64,000 bases of DNA from Mesorhizobium tianshanense (GTDB taxonomy: Bacteria; Pseudomonadota; Alphaproteobacteria; Rhizobiales; Rhizobiaceae): contig NZ_VLKT01000006.1 of the NCBI RefSeq assembly GCF_007830515.1, positions 1 to 64,000 of the forward strand. Direction: 5' to 3'. The notes below the pieces were generated by a model. It made no database searches. It was not told the DNA's origin and saw nothing but the letters and a program-made list of their open reading frames with translations. This document shows, piece after piece, positions 54,542-63,579 of the stretch. The position numbers were made by a program, and so were the translations under genes. Each line of letters starts with the position of its first letter. Position 1 is the stretch's first letter.

Positions 54542-54852
54542 ACGCGAAATGATGCCGATCCACATTGACCCGGGCCTGTTGAACAGGCTCGGCTCGGCGG
54601 GCGCGAGAGGTTGCCCCGAAGTCGAGCCAAGCCTTCAACACAAGAATTACTCAACCGCGCAATCCCTGGCGATCACCTCGCCGGGGTTTTGGCGCTTTGA
54701 ACAAGGCCCACGTCTCGCAGATCGTTTCGTGGCATGTGGATCAAAGCAATTCCATGGCAAATTCCACGAACGCAACCACCCTCGTTCAAACGCAACGCCG
54801 TCACAAGGAAGCGGTCCGGCAAATTCGCCGCACTATTCACTTGGAGAAGACG
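54542..54852. other. 311-base gap between DUF1127 and OsmC genes
   Basis: A perfect palindrome GCCTGTTGAACAGGC lies at 54574-54588 soon after the DUF1127 stop and may be a hairpin or operator. Open frames here have no ribosome site or family match. Confidence 0.5.
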
Positions 54853-55431
54853 ATGCAACACACCACCAAGGCCTCAAGGCCACCGTTGAACGGCGTCGAC
54901 ACGCCGAACCTTCTGGCAACGATCAACTTTGTCGCCGGCCAGCCTGAATTGGCCAAGTTCCAGTTCCGCGCCCACAACGAGTGGGTCGAAGGGACCCACA
55001 GCAAGAGCGTCATGCTGGGCTTCCACGGCGCCGGCCAGGAACAGAAGCATGCCAAAGCGTATTACGCCGACAGCGACCACCCGGCCGTGCTGTGCGGCGC
55101 CGATCACGGCCCCACCCCGGTCGAATGGCTGCTGCATGCGCTCGCCAGCTGCCTGATGTCCGGCGTGGCGAACATAGCCGCCGCCAGAGGCATCAAGCTG
55201 ACCAAGGTGCAGTGCTCCGTCGACGGCGACATCGATCTGCGCGGCATCCTCGGCATTTCCGACGAGGTCCGAAACGGCTTTCAGAACATCGCGGTGGCTT
55301 TCGATATCGAAGGCGATGCGCCGCCCGAGAAGCTTCAGCAACTGGTCGAGCAGGCACGGGCACGGTCCGCGGTCTTCGACGTGCTGACGAACGGTGTTTC
55401 CGTTTCGGTCGGTGTCAAAACCATCCAGTGA
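54853..55431 (+). CDS. OsmC-family protein
   Basis: The 192-residue protein starts MQHTTKASRPPLNGVDTPNL behind GGAGAAG. It has the OsmC/Ohr fold, with the conserved pair Cys81 (AVLCGADHGPTPVEWLLHAL) and Cys100 (ASCLMSG). Ohr and OsmC reduce organic hydroperoxides. The first half is longer than OsmC and closer to YhfA-like relatives, so peroxidase activity is likely but not certain. It comes before two flavoenzyme genes, which can produce peroxides. Confidence 0.9.
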   Translation: MQHTTKASRPPLNGVDTPNLLATINFVAGQPELAKFQFRAHNEWVEGTHSKSVMLGFHGAGQEQKHAKAYYADSDHPAVLCGADHGPTPVEWLLHALASCLMSGVANIAAARGIKLTKVQCSVDGDIDLRGILGISDEVRNGFQNIAVAFDIEGDAPPEKLQQLVEQARARSAVFDVLTNGVSVSVGVKTIQ

Positions 55432-55496
55432 TCCACCCGGAAAGACGGTTCGGACGGGTGTCTGAACCGTCGTCCACCAAAGCTGATGGAAACAAT

Positions 55497-56729
55497 ATGG
55501 AACAGGCTGACGTTGTCATCGTCGGCGCTGGCCAGGCGGGCATCGCCTTGAGCCATTGCCTTCGCAACCGCGGGATCCCGCACGTCGTTCTGGAGCGCGG
55601 GCGCATTGGCGAACGGTGGCGGTCCTCGACATGGCATTCGCTCCGCCTTTTGACGCCCAATTGGCTGAACGCGCTGCCAGGCTCCCCTTATCGTGGCTCC
55701 GAACCCGACGGTTACATGACGCGCGACGCGTTTGTGGAAACCCTGGTCGGCTATGCCCATCAATCGCAAGCGCCGGTGCGCTCGTACGTCGATGTCTTGT
55801 CGTGCGAACAGGATGGGCAAGGCTTCAGCCTGAGGACGACCGCCGGCGACTGGTCGGCGAAAGTCGTCGTTGTGGCCACCGGTCATTGCGACGTGCCAAG
55901 CATACCCTTCGCGCCGCATGCCGGCGCGGATCAACCGGTCAGCATCCACGCTTCGCAGTACCAAAGTCCCGACGAGCTTGCGTCGGGCGGTGTGCTGGTG
56001 GTCGGCGCGTCGTCGTCAGGCGTCCAGATTGCCGACGAGCTGGGACGCAGCGGCAGGCGCGTAATCCTGTCCGTCGGCAAGCACACGCGCTTGCCACGGA
56101 TCTGGCGAGACAAGGATATCTTCTGGTGGCTCTATCATATGGGATTCATGTCCCAGCGGCTGGACGATTTGACAGATCCGGATAGCGCCAGGCGACAGCC
56201 TTCGCTTCAACTGGCCGGTCGGACGGATCACTCCAATGTCGATCTGGCGACCCTTCAGCGCATTGGGGTCGAACTAACAGGGCGGTTGAACGACATCTCG
56301 AACCGGACAATTTGCTTTGCCGACGATCTCGAAGACAGCGTCACGGCGGCGGACGCCAAGCAGGACAGGCTTCTTCGCCAGATCGACCAGTTCGCGGGTC
56401 ACAAATCCATGATCTTCGGTCCCGCTCCGATCAAGGTGCCGCCGAATTGCCTCAAGCGCCTGTCGTTCGCGAACGACGACATCGGCGCCATCATATGGGC
56501 GACCGGTTACAGCCGCTCGTTTTCATGGCTGAAACTACCGGCCTTCACCGCCGATGGCGAACTGGCCCACAAGGACGGGATCACGACCGTCGCCGGCCTC
56601 TACGCGCTCGGCTTCCGCTTTCTGCGCAAACGCGATTCCAATTTCATTGGAGGCGTTGGCGCGGACGCGGAAGCGATCGCCGCTCATGTCTCACACTATC
56701 TCGGTCAGAGCGGCCTCAAGGCTGCGTAA
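55497..56729 (+). CDS. Flavin-containing monooxygenase-like oxidoreductase
   Basis: The 410-residue protein has a FAD Rossmann motif GAGQAG (10-15), a Glu at the end of strand 2 (HVVLERG), RWRSSTWHSLRLLTPN, and a second GxSxxG NADP motif GASSSG (170-175), followed by ATGYSRSFSW near the C-terminus. This is the CzcO/FMO family that oxygenates soft nucleophiles or acts on ketones. No FMO fingerprint FxGxxxHxxxY is obvious, so the reaction may differ. It lies 65 bases after OsmC and 10 bases before the next flavoenzyme. Confidence 0.88.
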   Translation: MEQADVVIVGAGQAGIALSHCLRNRGIPHVVLERGRIGERWRSSTWHSLRLLTPNWLNALPGSPYRGSEPDGYMTRDAFVETLVGYAHQSQAPVRSYVDVLSCEQDGQGFSLRTTAGDWSAKVVVVATGHCDVPSIPFAPHAGADQPVSIHASQYQSPDELASGGVLVVGASSSGVQIADELGRSGRRVILSVGKHTRLPRIWRDKDIFWWLYHMGFMSQRLDDLTDPDSARRQPSLQLAGRTDHSNVDLATLQRIGVELTGRLNDISNRTICFADDLEDSVTAADAKQDRLLRQIDQFAGHKSMIFGPAPIKVPPNCLKRLSFANDDIGAIIWATGYSRSFSWLKLPAFTADGELAHKDGITTVAGLYALGFRFLRKRDSNFIGGVGADAEAIAAHVSHYLGQSGLKAA

Positions 56730-56739
56730 GGACATTCCA

Positions 56740-58092
56740 ATGCGTTCCAGCATTGTCCCCCTACATTCTCATTACGACGCCATCATCGTCGGCGCGCGGT
56801 GCGCCGGAGCCTCGACGGCAATGCTGCTCTCCCGGGCGGGATTGCGGGTGCTGGCAGTCGACCGCCAGCCCTATGGATCTGACACGTTGTCTACACACGC
56901 ACTGATGCGACCAGCCGTCATACAGCTTTCGCGTTGGGGCCTGCTCCAACCGTTGATCCGAAGCGGTGCGCCAGTGATCAGGTCTACCACTTTTCACTAT
57001 GGCGAGCAGGAAGCCACGGTGCCCATCCGGGCCGAGCCAGATATTCCGGGCTTGATCGCTCCGCGGCGCACGGTGCTTGATCGCATGTTGGTCGATGCAG
57101 CACGAGCCGCTGGAGCCACGATTATGCACGACACTCCGGTCCATGATCTCATATTCGACGCACATCGCCGTGTTCGCGGCGTCGCATTGAGAGATGCCGG
57201 CGGCCAAACTCGCGAGATAAGCGCCGATATCGTGGTTGGAGCAGACGGGCTCGGCTCGTTTATCGCTCGCAAGGTCGAGGCACGGACGCTGGTGCAGGGG
57301 CGGTGCTCGGTGGCACATGTCTTCGGTTACGCCCCCGCGCCAGCGTTCTCGGGATACCACTGGTATTTCGGTCGGAACTCATCCGGCGGCATGATACCGA
57401 CGAATGACGGGCTTGCCTGTATCGTCGCCTCCGTTCCGACCGAGCGGTTTGACGCGGAGTTCCGTTTCGATCTTTCGGCCGCACAGCTTGCCCTGGCAGC
57501 GCTGGCGCCCGGATTGGGGTCGCGGGTCTTCGGCAATGGCGGCGAACGTTTGAAGGCCTTCCGCGGCACGCCCGGCCGATTGAGGCAGGCATACGGCCTT
57601 GGCTGGATGTTGGTCGGAGATGCCGGCTTCTTCCGCGACCCTCTGACCTCGCATGGTATTTCCGACGCCCTGCGTGATGCCGAAGGGGCCGCGACGGCAA
57701 TCCTTTCATATCGCGAGTCCGCATTGCGGGAGTTCCAGGAAATACGCGACAGCCTCGCACTGCCTATCCTTGAGACCACGGACGCCATCAGTGCCTTCGA
57801 CTGGTCCCTCGAAGAGCTGCCTGAACGCCACAAGCGCTTCAGCGAGGCGATGAAATCCGAGGTCGCTGTGCTCCTGGCCCGGGCGGCGCGATCGCGAGGT
57901 TCCGCCTATCCCGCAAGGGCTGGTGACGTCGCAGCTAGAGGCAATCTGAACACAAACCAAGGAGCAAGGCTATGCAAACGATCATACGATCCGGATGGTC
58001 CGGAGTGCGGTTCGGAAAACCGGAAGTCGGGGCCAGTTCAGAGCGAAGGCGCGTCACCCGAACTGGCGACATCATTGCGTTCAGCGACATGA
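56740..58092 (+). CDS. FAD-dependent oxidoreductase (geranylgeranyl-reductase/PHBH-like) with odd C-terminal extension
   Basis: The 450-residue protein has the FAD site IIVGARCAGAST (GARCAG 18-23), the motif LDRMLVDAARAAG with RRTVLD, and the GD signature VGDAGFFRDPLTSHGISDAL near 290-305. Family proteins are about 390-400 residues. Here the frame continues about 60 residues of low family-like character and runs 121 bases into the maoC gene in another frame. AAGGA precedes the ATG. The true stop may have been lost or shifted. Confidence 0.88.
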   Translation: MRSSIVPLHSHYDAIIVGARCAGASTAMLLSRAGLRVLAVDRQPYGSDTLSTHALMRPAVIQLSRWGLLQPLIRSGAPVIRSTTFHYGEQEATVPIRAEPDIPGLIAPRRTVLDRMLVDAARAAGATIMHDTPVHDLIFDAHRRVRGVALRDAGGQTREISADIVVGADGLGSFIARKVEARTLVQGRCSVAHVFGYAPAPAFSGYHWYFGRNSSGGMIPTNDGLACIVASVPTERFDAEFRFDLSAAQLALAALAPGLGSRVFGNGGERLKAFRGTPGRLRQAYGLGWMLVGDAGFFRDPLTSHGISDALRDAEGAATAILSYRESALREFQEIRDSLALPILETTDAISAFDWSLEELPERHKRFSEAMKSEVAVLLARAARSRGSAYPARAGDVAARGNLNTNQGARLCKRSYDPDGPECGSENRKSGPVQSEGASPELATSLRSAT

Positions 58093-58418
58093 CCGGCGAC
58101 AGGAATCCACTCCACTACGATGATATCCTGTCCGCCCGCACCGTATTCGGCCGTCTCATAGTTCAGGGCGGTGTCACTTCGGGCCTTCTCAATGCTCTGG
58201 TGGCCGAGGACTTGCCGGGACCCGGCACCGTCTTTCTTGGCGTCGAGTGGAAGTTCCTCAAGGCCGTCGGTATCGGCGAGGAGATCGTCGCACGCGCGGA
58301 CGTGCTTAGCGTGCGGGAAGACAAGCCGATCTGCACGCTGTCAACCACCGTCGCAAACTCGGCAGGTGAGATTTGCCTGTCCGGCACGGCAACGACCTAC
58401 ACTGTGCCGCTCGATTAG
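57972..58418 (+). CDS. MaoC-like (R)-hydratase
   Basis: The 148-residue hot-dog-fold protein has the hydratase motif FSDMTGDRNPLHYD, with catalytic Asp43 and His48, then TVFGRLIVQGGV and PGPGTVFLGVEWKFLKAVGIGE. It would hydrate or dehydrate an enoyl thioester, probably an enoyl-CoA. AAGGAG precedes the ATG, and its start lies inside the end of the flavoenzyme frame. It is the likely partner of the two oxidoreductases. Confidence 0.88.
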   Translation: MQTIIRSGWSGVRFGKPEVGASSERRRVTRTGDIIAFSDMTGDRNPLHYDDILSARTVFGRLIVQGGVTSGLLNALVAEDLPGPGTVFLGVEWKFLKAVGIGEEIVARADVLSVREDKPICTLSTTVANSAGEICLSGTATTYTVPLD

Positions 58419-58538
58419 CCGCCATAGGTTGCCGGACGCTCCGCATTTCCATGCTCTCCCACACGCTGTCTCCAACGGGCGGACCGCATGTTCGAGGAAC
58501 GTAGCGGAATGGTCCGCTGCAAACCAAGGAGCCAACTT

Positions 58539-58694
58539 ATGAACATCTCATTCGGTGTCTATGCAACCCCGCCATCCACTCTGTGGAAGGACATCCGCAA
58601 AGGTCCTCCGCTCGAGGCAGTCCGGGAGCACCTTGACCGGGTGGTTAACTTCAGACGCCTTTGCGAGATCGCTCGCAGGGCAGAGGTCCGGTGA
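58539..58694 (+). CDS. Small protein of 51 residues, unknown
   Basis: The frame starts MNISFGVYATPPSTLWKDIR behind AAGGAGC, and the block AAACCAAGGAGC also precedes maoC. The ending PLEAVREHLDRVVNFRRLCE is helical and charged. I recognise no family. Its ribosome site and its position before a terminator support a real gene. Confidence 0.55.
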   Translation: MNISFGVYATPPSTLWKDIRKGPPLEAVREHLDRVVNFRRLCEIARRAEVR

Positions 58695-58713
58695 CGGAGT
58701 ACGGGTCAAATGC

Positions 58714-58766
58714 GATGGCGGGCGTGAAGACACGCCCGCCATCGGTTTGGGTGTTGCGAACCCAAA
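58714..58766 (+). terminator. Two adjacent hairpins between the oxidoreductase genes and the regulator
   Basis: GATGGCGGGCGTG (58714-58726) and CACGCCCGCCATC (58731-58743) form a perfect 13-base stem with an AAGA loop. TTTGGGT and ACCCAAA (58746-58766) form a second one. They lie between the small gene and the regulator start, so the regulator probably has its own promoter. Confidence 0.8.
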
Positions 58767-58813
58767 TGCTTCGTCGCTAATGTAAGGCCGACCATACGGT
58801 TAGGACAACCGGA

Positions 58814-61800
58814 TTGAGCTCGGCTTTCGAAGTCAGGGTCTTTGGCGACCTCACGGTTCGCTGTGACGGCGAGCCTGTGGCCCTAACGCAATCGCGCAAG
58901 ACGCGGGCGTTACTCGCCTATCTGGCCGTGCAGCAGAAGCAGCAGCGCCGCGAGTGGCTTTGTGAGATGTTCTGGGACGTCCCTGATGATCCTCGGGGCG
59001 CGCTGCGTTGGAGCCTTTCGAAGCTGCGCCAGATCCTAAACGCCGACGGCGAGACTCGGCTTGCGGCCGATCGCAACGTGGTCCAACTGAAACCGGGATC
59101 GATCTGGCTCGACTACGATCTGATCAGGGGCCTGTCGGCCGATGCGGTTGGTTCGCTGTCAACAGAGCGTCTGGAAGCGATCGCTGCGGCTTTCGCCGGC
59201 CCGTTCTTGTCGGATCTCTATCTGCCTCGCTGCCAGGCATTCGAAGCCTGGCGTGTCTACTGCTCGAACGAGACCGAGATTCTGCACCTGAAGGCGCTAC
59301 GCGCCCTGATCGATCGCCTTGGCGACGAGCCTGAGCGGGCGCTTCCCCACCTGCACACGCTGCAGTCTCTTCTTCCGGACAATGATTTAGCAGACGAGAT
59401 CACCTGCATTAACGAGCGGGCCCGTGTTGCCGTCACCGCTCGCCCGATCACAGCTGGCACGACCGCCGGACCTGGTAGCCGGCCGTCAGCGGAACCTCTG
59501 GCGCCGGAGCCTGCGCGCGATCTCACACTGCCGCCTTCGACGAGGACCTCGTCAGGCAAGCAGCAAATACGCTATGTCAATGCCCGCGATGGCACCCGGA
59601 TCGCTTATGCCATCAGCGGATCCGGGCCAGCGATCGTGCGCGCCTCGCACTGGATGTCCCATCTCGACTTCGATTGGGAAAGCCCGGTTTGGGGACATTG
59701 GATCGATGGCCTGTCCAGCGGCTTCACGCTTGTACGCTACGACGGGCGCCTGAACGGCCTTTCCGACACGGTCTGCCAGGATGTTTCTTTCGATGCCTTC
59801 GTCGACGATCTCGAATGCGTTGTAGAGGCTGTGGGCCTCGACCGTTTCGTCCTCCTTGGAATATCGCAAGGCTGCGCACTCTCGGTCGAATACACCATTC
59901 GCCATCCCGAGAAGGTAGCGGGTCTCTTGATTTGGGGGGGATATGTTCGTGGATGGCGAGCGCGCGGAAATGCCGCGGAGATCGTCAGACGCGAAGCAAT
60001 CTCGGCATTGATGCGCCGGGGCTGGGGTCAGGACGACCCATTGTTCCGCCAGATGTTCACCAACCTGTTTATACCGGGCGCCAATCGCGTGCAGATGGAT
60101 TGGTTCAATGAGCTGCAGCGCCGGACCCTCACGCCGGAAAACGCGATGCGGTTGAGCTATGTCTTTGCAGACATTGACATATCGCGATCGCTTGAACGGC
60201 TGCATGTGCCAACGCTCGTCCTGCATGCCAACGGCGACCTGGTCGCGCCTTTCTCGGAAGGTTTGGCGCTCGCCAGATCGATAACTGGTGCCCGCTTCGT
60301 CGAACTGGACAGCGCCAATCACATCCTTCTCGCCGAGGAACCCGCGTTCGGCAACTTCATTCTCGAGGCGTCGGCATTTGCCAACGAGGCGCTTCAGGCG
60401 CAAACGGTCGTTGCGGTCGACCCGAGAACCCGGCGACAGGCAACGATTCTGTGCGCCGATTTCCAATACGCCGACCCGGTGATGGAGAGCCTACCTCCCG
60501 ACGTCGCGCTGGAGCGGGTCGACCCTTTCCTCACGCAAGCCACCGCACTCGTGCGGGACAACGGAGGAACGGTTCTAACGATTTCTGAGACCGAGCTGGT
60601 CGCGTCGTTCGGCGCGCCCGAGCCGCTCGAAGGACATGCGGCGCTTGCCTGCCGGACCGCACTCGCGGTGCGCGAACTCGTGCTGCGCCACGGCGATTGG
60701 ATGACCGGCGTTCGTGCTGCCCTGGACACAGGCATCGTGATCGTCGGCCCGACGCGCGACCGGGCTTTGGAGGTGCGCGGCGGGCCGGTGTCCGTGGCCC
60801 ATACGCTGAGCCAGGCGTTGGGGCGCGAACTCGTGGTGGCAACCGCCAGGACCCGGGCAGCGGCTGGCGGCTTCGTCAGTATGGAAGTGCTGGCAGCGCC
60901 ACTTCTGTCGGAATACCCGAGGAACCAGCGGCTCTTTGAAGTGAGCGAGATCAGGCGGGGCCGCTCGCGCTGGCAGTTGCGCGCCGACACGCAATTGTCG
61001 CCTTTCGTCGGCCGCGAGATGCAGCTGCAGATTCTGAACAAGGCCTGGCATGACGTATTCGACGGCGAAGGTCAGACGGTTTTCGTGGTCGGCGATCCCG
61101 GTCTCGGCAAGTCGCGTGTCACGCATGAATTCGTTGGCGCCATCCCTCACGATGACGCTGAGAATCTGGAGGTCGGCGCGCTGGAGACGGACCTGCGCAG
61201 CGGCTTCGTCGTAATTCGGAAACTGCTGCAAACCCTGTTCGGCGTGGGCGACACCGAAGCGCCGCCAATCGCGATCGAAAAGGTACTGGCAGCGCAAAGC
61301 GCGCAAGGCTTCGATGAGCGGCTCCTCGATCCGATCATGGCGGTCATGGAGCTGCCCGTTCAGGATCCGAACTGGGCTATCATTTCCGGCCAGGAGCGAT
61401 CCCGGCGCATGCAGGAAGCAGCGGTTGGGCTTCTGCTCTTCCTTGGCCGCAGGAAGCCCGTCGTTCTCCTGGTCGAGGACCTTCATTGGATAGACAGCGA
61501 GAGTGAGGGGGTCCTGGTGCGGCTGGCGCAGGCACTGCCCACTGTCCGCTGCCTGCTTATCCTGACCTGTCGGCCCGAATATGATCGCAGTGCCTTCGCC
61601 GCTGCAGGGCCTTCCGAAATCCGCCTGCCGGCGTTCAATACAACCGAAGCAGCATCACTCCTCGACTACCTGGTTGGCAGGGACCCTGAGCTCGAGCGGC
61701 TCCGCGGCGCAGTCTCGGATGCGTGCAAGGGCAATGCATTGTTCCTGGAAGAGACCGTCCGCGCCCTTGCCGAGACCGGCAAGCTGGAAGGGCAGCCGGG

Positions 61801-63505
61801 CCGCTACCGGCCCTCTGGCGAGGTCGACGAGATCGTCGTTTCGGCGAGCATCCAGACGATCGTCGACGCGCGCTTCGAACTTCTCGACAAGGATGCGAAG
61901 CGGGTCGCCGAGGTCGCCTCGATCTTCGGCGGAGAGATTCCGGTGCTCTTGCTACGAAGGATGACGGCACTGCCGAGCCTGCGCTTCGATGCCGCCCTCC
62001 AGAATTTGAAGAAGGCCGATCTCCTGGTGGAGCTTCAGGTTTTTCCCGAGGCTTTCGTCCGCTTCAAGCACGTCCTCATCCGAGCCGCAGTGTCAGGACG
62101 TATCGTATCGTCCGCGCTTGTCGAGCTTCACAGGGCTGCGCTCGCCGAACTCAAGGCCTACTATGCGGACAGGCTTGAGGAACACAGCGAGCGCCTGGCC
62201 AGACACGCGCAACAGGCTCACCTTTGGGACGAGGCCGTCGGTTATCTTTTGATCTCGGCACGAAAGGCGATCAGGCGGTCGGCACACACCACCGCGCTTG
62301 AGCAGCTGGACCTCGGGGTTTTGCTGCTGAGGAAAAACGAGATTGCCGACGCCGACGAGCAAGAGATCGAGTTCCAGCTCGCGAGGGGCGTGGCCCTCAT
62401 GGCGGCTCGCGGTTGGGGTGCGGCCGAAGTGCTCGCCGCGTTCGAGCGTGCCGAGGAACTTTGCGGCAAGATCGGCGACCAGGCGCGTCTGTTCACGGCA
62501 CTGCGCGGGAGAGCCCAATACTATATGCTCAGCGGTAAGCCGGCAGCGGCGCAGGAGCTGGCGTGCCGATGGGCAGGCATGGTTAAGGACGACAGCGATC
62601 CCGGTCTGGCGATCGAGACCGAGCACATGTTCTGGACAAACAATTTCTTCCTTGGGGAGACCGCGGCGGCCCAGAACCATGCGGAACGCGCCATCGGCCT
62701 CTACGACCCCGACCGCGATCATTATCTGACGTACAAGTACTCCGGTCATGACCCGGGCGTCTGCTGCCGCTGCTTCGCGGGATTGTCAGCCTGGCTGGCC
62801 GGCGAGCCGGATAAGGCAAGGTTACGGTGCGAGGACGCAATCGGACTCGCTGGACGTTTCGAGCATCCGCTGAGCATGGCACTTGCGTATTGGGGTACGA
62901 GCTACCTCCACATGTTCGCGGGCGCTCCTGAGGCCGCGCTTCGGGCGGCCGAAAGCGAGCTGCAGATCGCAGAGAAGTTCCAACTGCCGCTCCTTGTCGG
63001 CCAGGCCGCGTTCCAGGTTGGTTGGGGGCAATTCCGGCTTGGAGAACGGGCGTCAGGCCTGCGCGGCATGGAGGAAGCCATATCTGCCATTCGCCGGACC
63101 GGCGCAGAAATGGGGCTGCCCTATCTGATTGGCCTTTACGCCGAAGCGCTGGGCGAGAGCGGCAGGCTGGACAGCGCTCGCAAGTCGGTTGAAGCTGCCC
63201 TCGAGCTCGGCCGCTACAACGGAACCTATTTCCAGCTCGCCGAAGTACTTAGGATCGAAGCCTGTATCCGCGAAAAGAGCGGTGGCGGACCTGACGAGAT
63301 CGAGAAGATGCTCCATAAGGCTGCGAACGTCGCTACCTTGCAGCGTTCCGCGATTGGCCAACTGCGTATCGCTGTGGAACTCGCTCGCTGTCTTCGAAGG
63401 CGCGGAGATGTCGATACAGCGCGCGAACTTATCGCGCCTCACGGCGAGCTTATCGGCAAGCTCGACGACAGCCAGGATGGTCGCGCGGCGCGTGAGTTCT
63501 TCTAG
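58814..63505 (+). CDS. Giant regulator: SARP/BTAD DNA-binding + alpha/beta hydrolase + degenerate cyclase + AAA ATPase + TPR-like tail
   Basis: The 1563-residue protein starts at TTG after AGGA. Residues 1-105 are an OmpR-type winged helix of the SARP class (FEVRVFGDLTVRCDG...RKTRALLAYLAV), and about 110-200 a BTAD helical domain. About 252-520 is an alpha/beta hydrolase with Ser351 (GISQG), Asp475 and His503, so the triad is intact. About 537-735 is a class III cyclase fold that keeps the first metal Asp549 but has SETEL where GDG is expected, and lacks the catalytic Asn and Arg. The ATPase region has Walker A GDPGLGKS (760-767) and Walker B LLVEDLHW (889). From about 1050 to the end come helical repeats. 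No transmembrane segment is obvious. I infer a cytoplasmic ligand-responsive activator of the genes just upstream. Confidence 0.85.
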   Translation: MSSAFEVRVFGDLTVRCDGEPVALTQSRKTRALLAYLAVQQKQQRREWLCEMFWDVPDDPRGALRWSLSKLRQILNADGETRLAADRNVVQLKPGSIWLDYDLIRGLSADAVGSLSTERLEAIAAAFAGPFLSDLYLPRCQAFEAWRVYCSNETEILHLKALRALIDRLGDEPERALPHLHTLQSLLPDNDLADEITCINERARVAVTARPITAGTTAGPGSRPSAEPLAPEPARDLTLPPSTRTSSGKQQIRYVNARDGTRIAYAISGSGPAIVRASHWMSHLDFDWESPVWGHWIDGLSSGFTLVRYDGRLNGLSDTVCQDVSFDAFVDDLECVVEAVGLDRFVLLGISQGCALSVEYTIRHPEKVAGLLIWGGYVRGWRARGNAAEIVRREAISALMRRGWGQDDPLFRQMFTNLFIPGANRVQMDWFNELQRRTLTPENAMRLSYVFADIDISRSLERLHVPTLVLHANGDLVAPFSEGLALARSITGARFVELDSANHILLAEEPAFGNFILEASAFANEALQAQTVVAVDPRTRRQATILCADFQYADPVMESLPPDVALERVDPFLTQATALVRDNGGTVLTISETELVASFGAPEPLEGHAALACRTALAVRELVLRHGDWMTGVRAALDTGIVIVGPTRDRALEVRGGPVSVAHTLSQALGRELVVATARTRAAAGGFVSMEVLAAPLLSEYPRNQRLFEVSEIRRGRSRWQLRADTQLSPFVGREMQLQILNKAWHDVFDGEGQTVFVVGDPGLGKSRVTHEFVGAIPHDDAENLEVGALETDLRSGFVVIRKLLQTLFGVGDTEAPPIAIEKVLAAQSAQGFDERLLDPIMAVMELPVQDPNWAIISGQERSRRMQEAAVGLLLFLGRRKPVVLLVEDLHWIDSESEGVLVRLAQALPTVRCLLILTCRPEYDRSAFAAAGPSEIRLPAFNTTEAASLLDYLVGRDPELERLRGAVSDACKGNALFLEETVRALAETGKLEGQPGRYRPSGEVDEIVVSASIQTIVDARFELLDKDAKRVAEVASIFGGEIPVLLLRRMTALPSLRFDAALQNLKKADLLVELQVFPEAFVRFKHVLIRAAVSGRIVSSALVELHRAALAELKAYYADRLEEHSERLARHAQQAHLWDEAVGYLLISARKAIRRSAHTTALEQLDLGVLLLRKNEIADADEQEIEFQLARGVALMAARGWGAAEVLAAFERAEELCGKIGDQARLFTALRGRAQYYMLSGKPAAAQELACRWAGMVKDDSDPGLAIETEHMFWTNNFFLGETAAAQNHAERAIGLYDPDRDHYLTYKYSGHDPGVCCRCFAGLSAWLAGEPDKARLRCEDAIGLAGRFEHPLSMALAYWGTSYLHMFAGAPEAALRAAESELQIAEKFQLPLLVGQAAFQVGWGQFRLGERASGLRGMEEAISAIRRTGAEMGLPYLIGLYAEALGESGRLDSARKSVEAALELGRYNGTYFQLAEVLRIEACIREKSGGGPDEIEKMLHKAANVATLQRSAIGQLRIAVELARCLRRRGDVDTARELIAPHGELIGKLDDSQDGRAAREFF

Positions 63506-63579
63506 CCCAACGTGCCTACGTGACACGTGCCCAGCAACCGCGCCGCCCCCCACTACGGCTGAATAGGCGTCCGGCTAGG

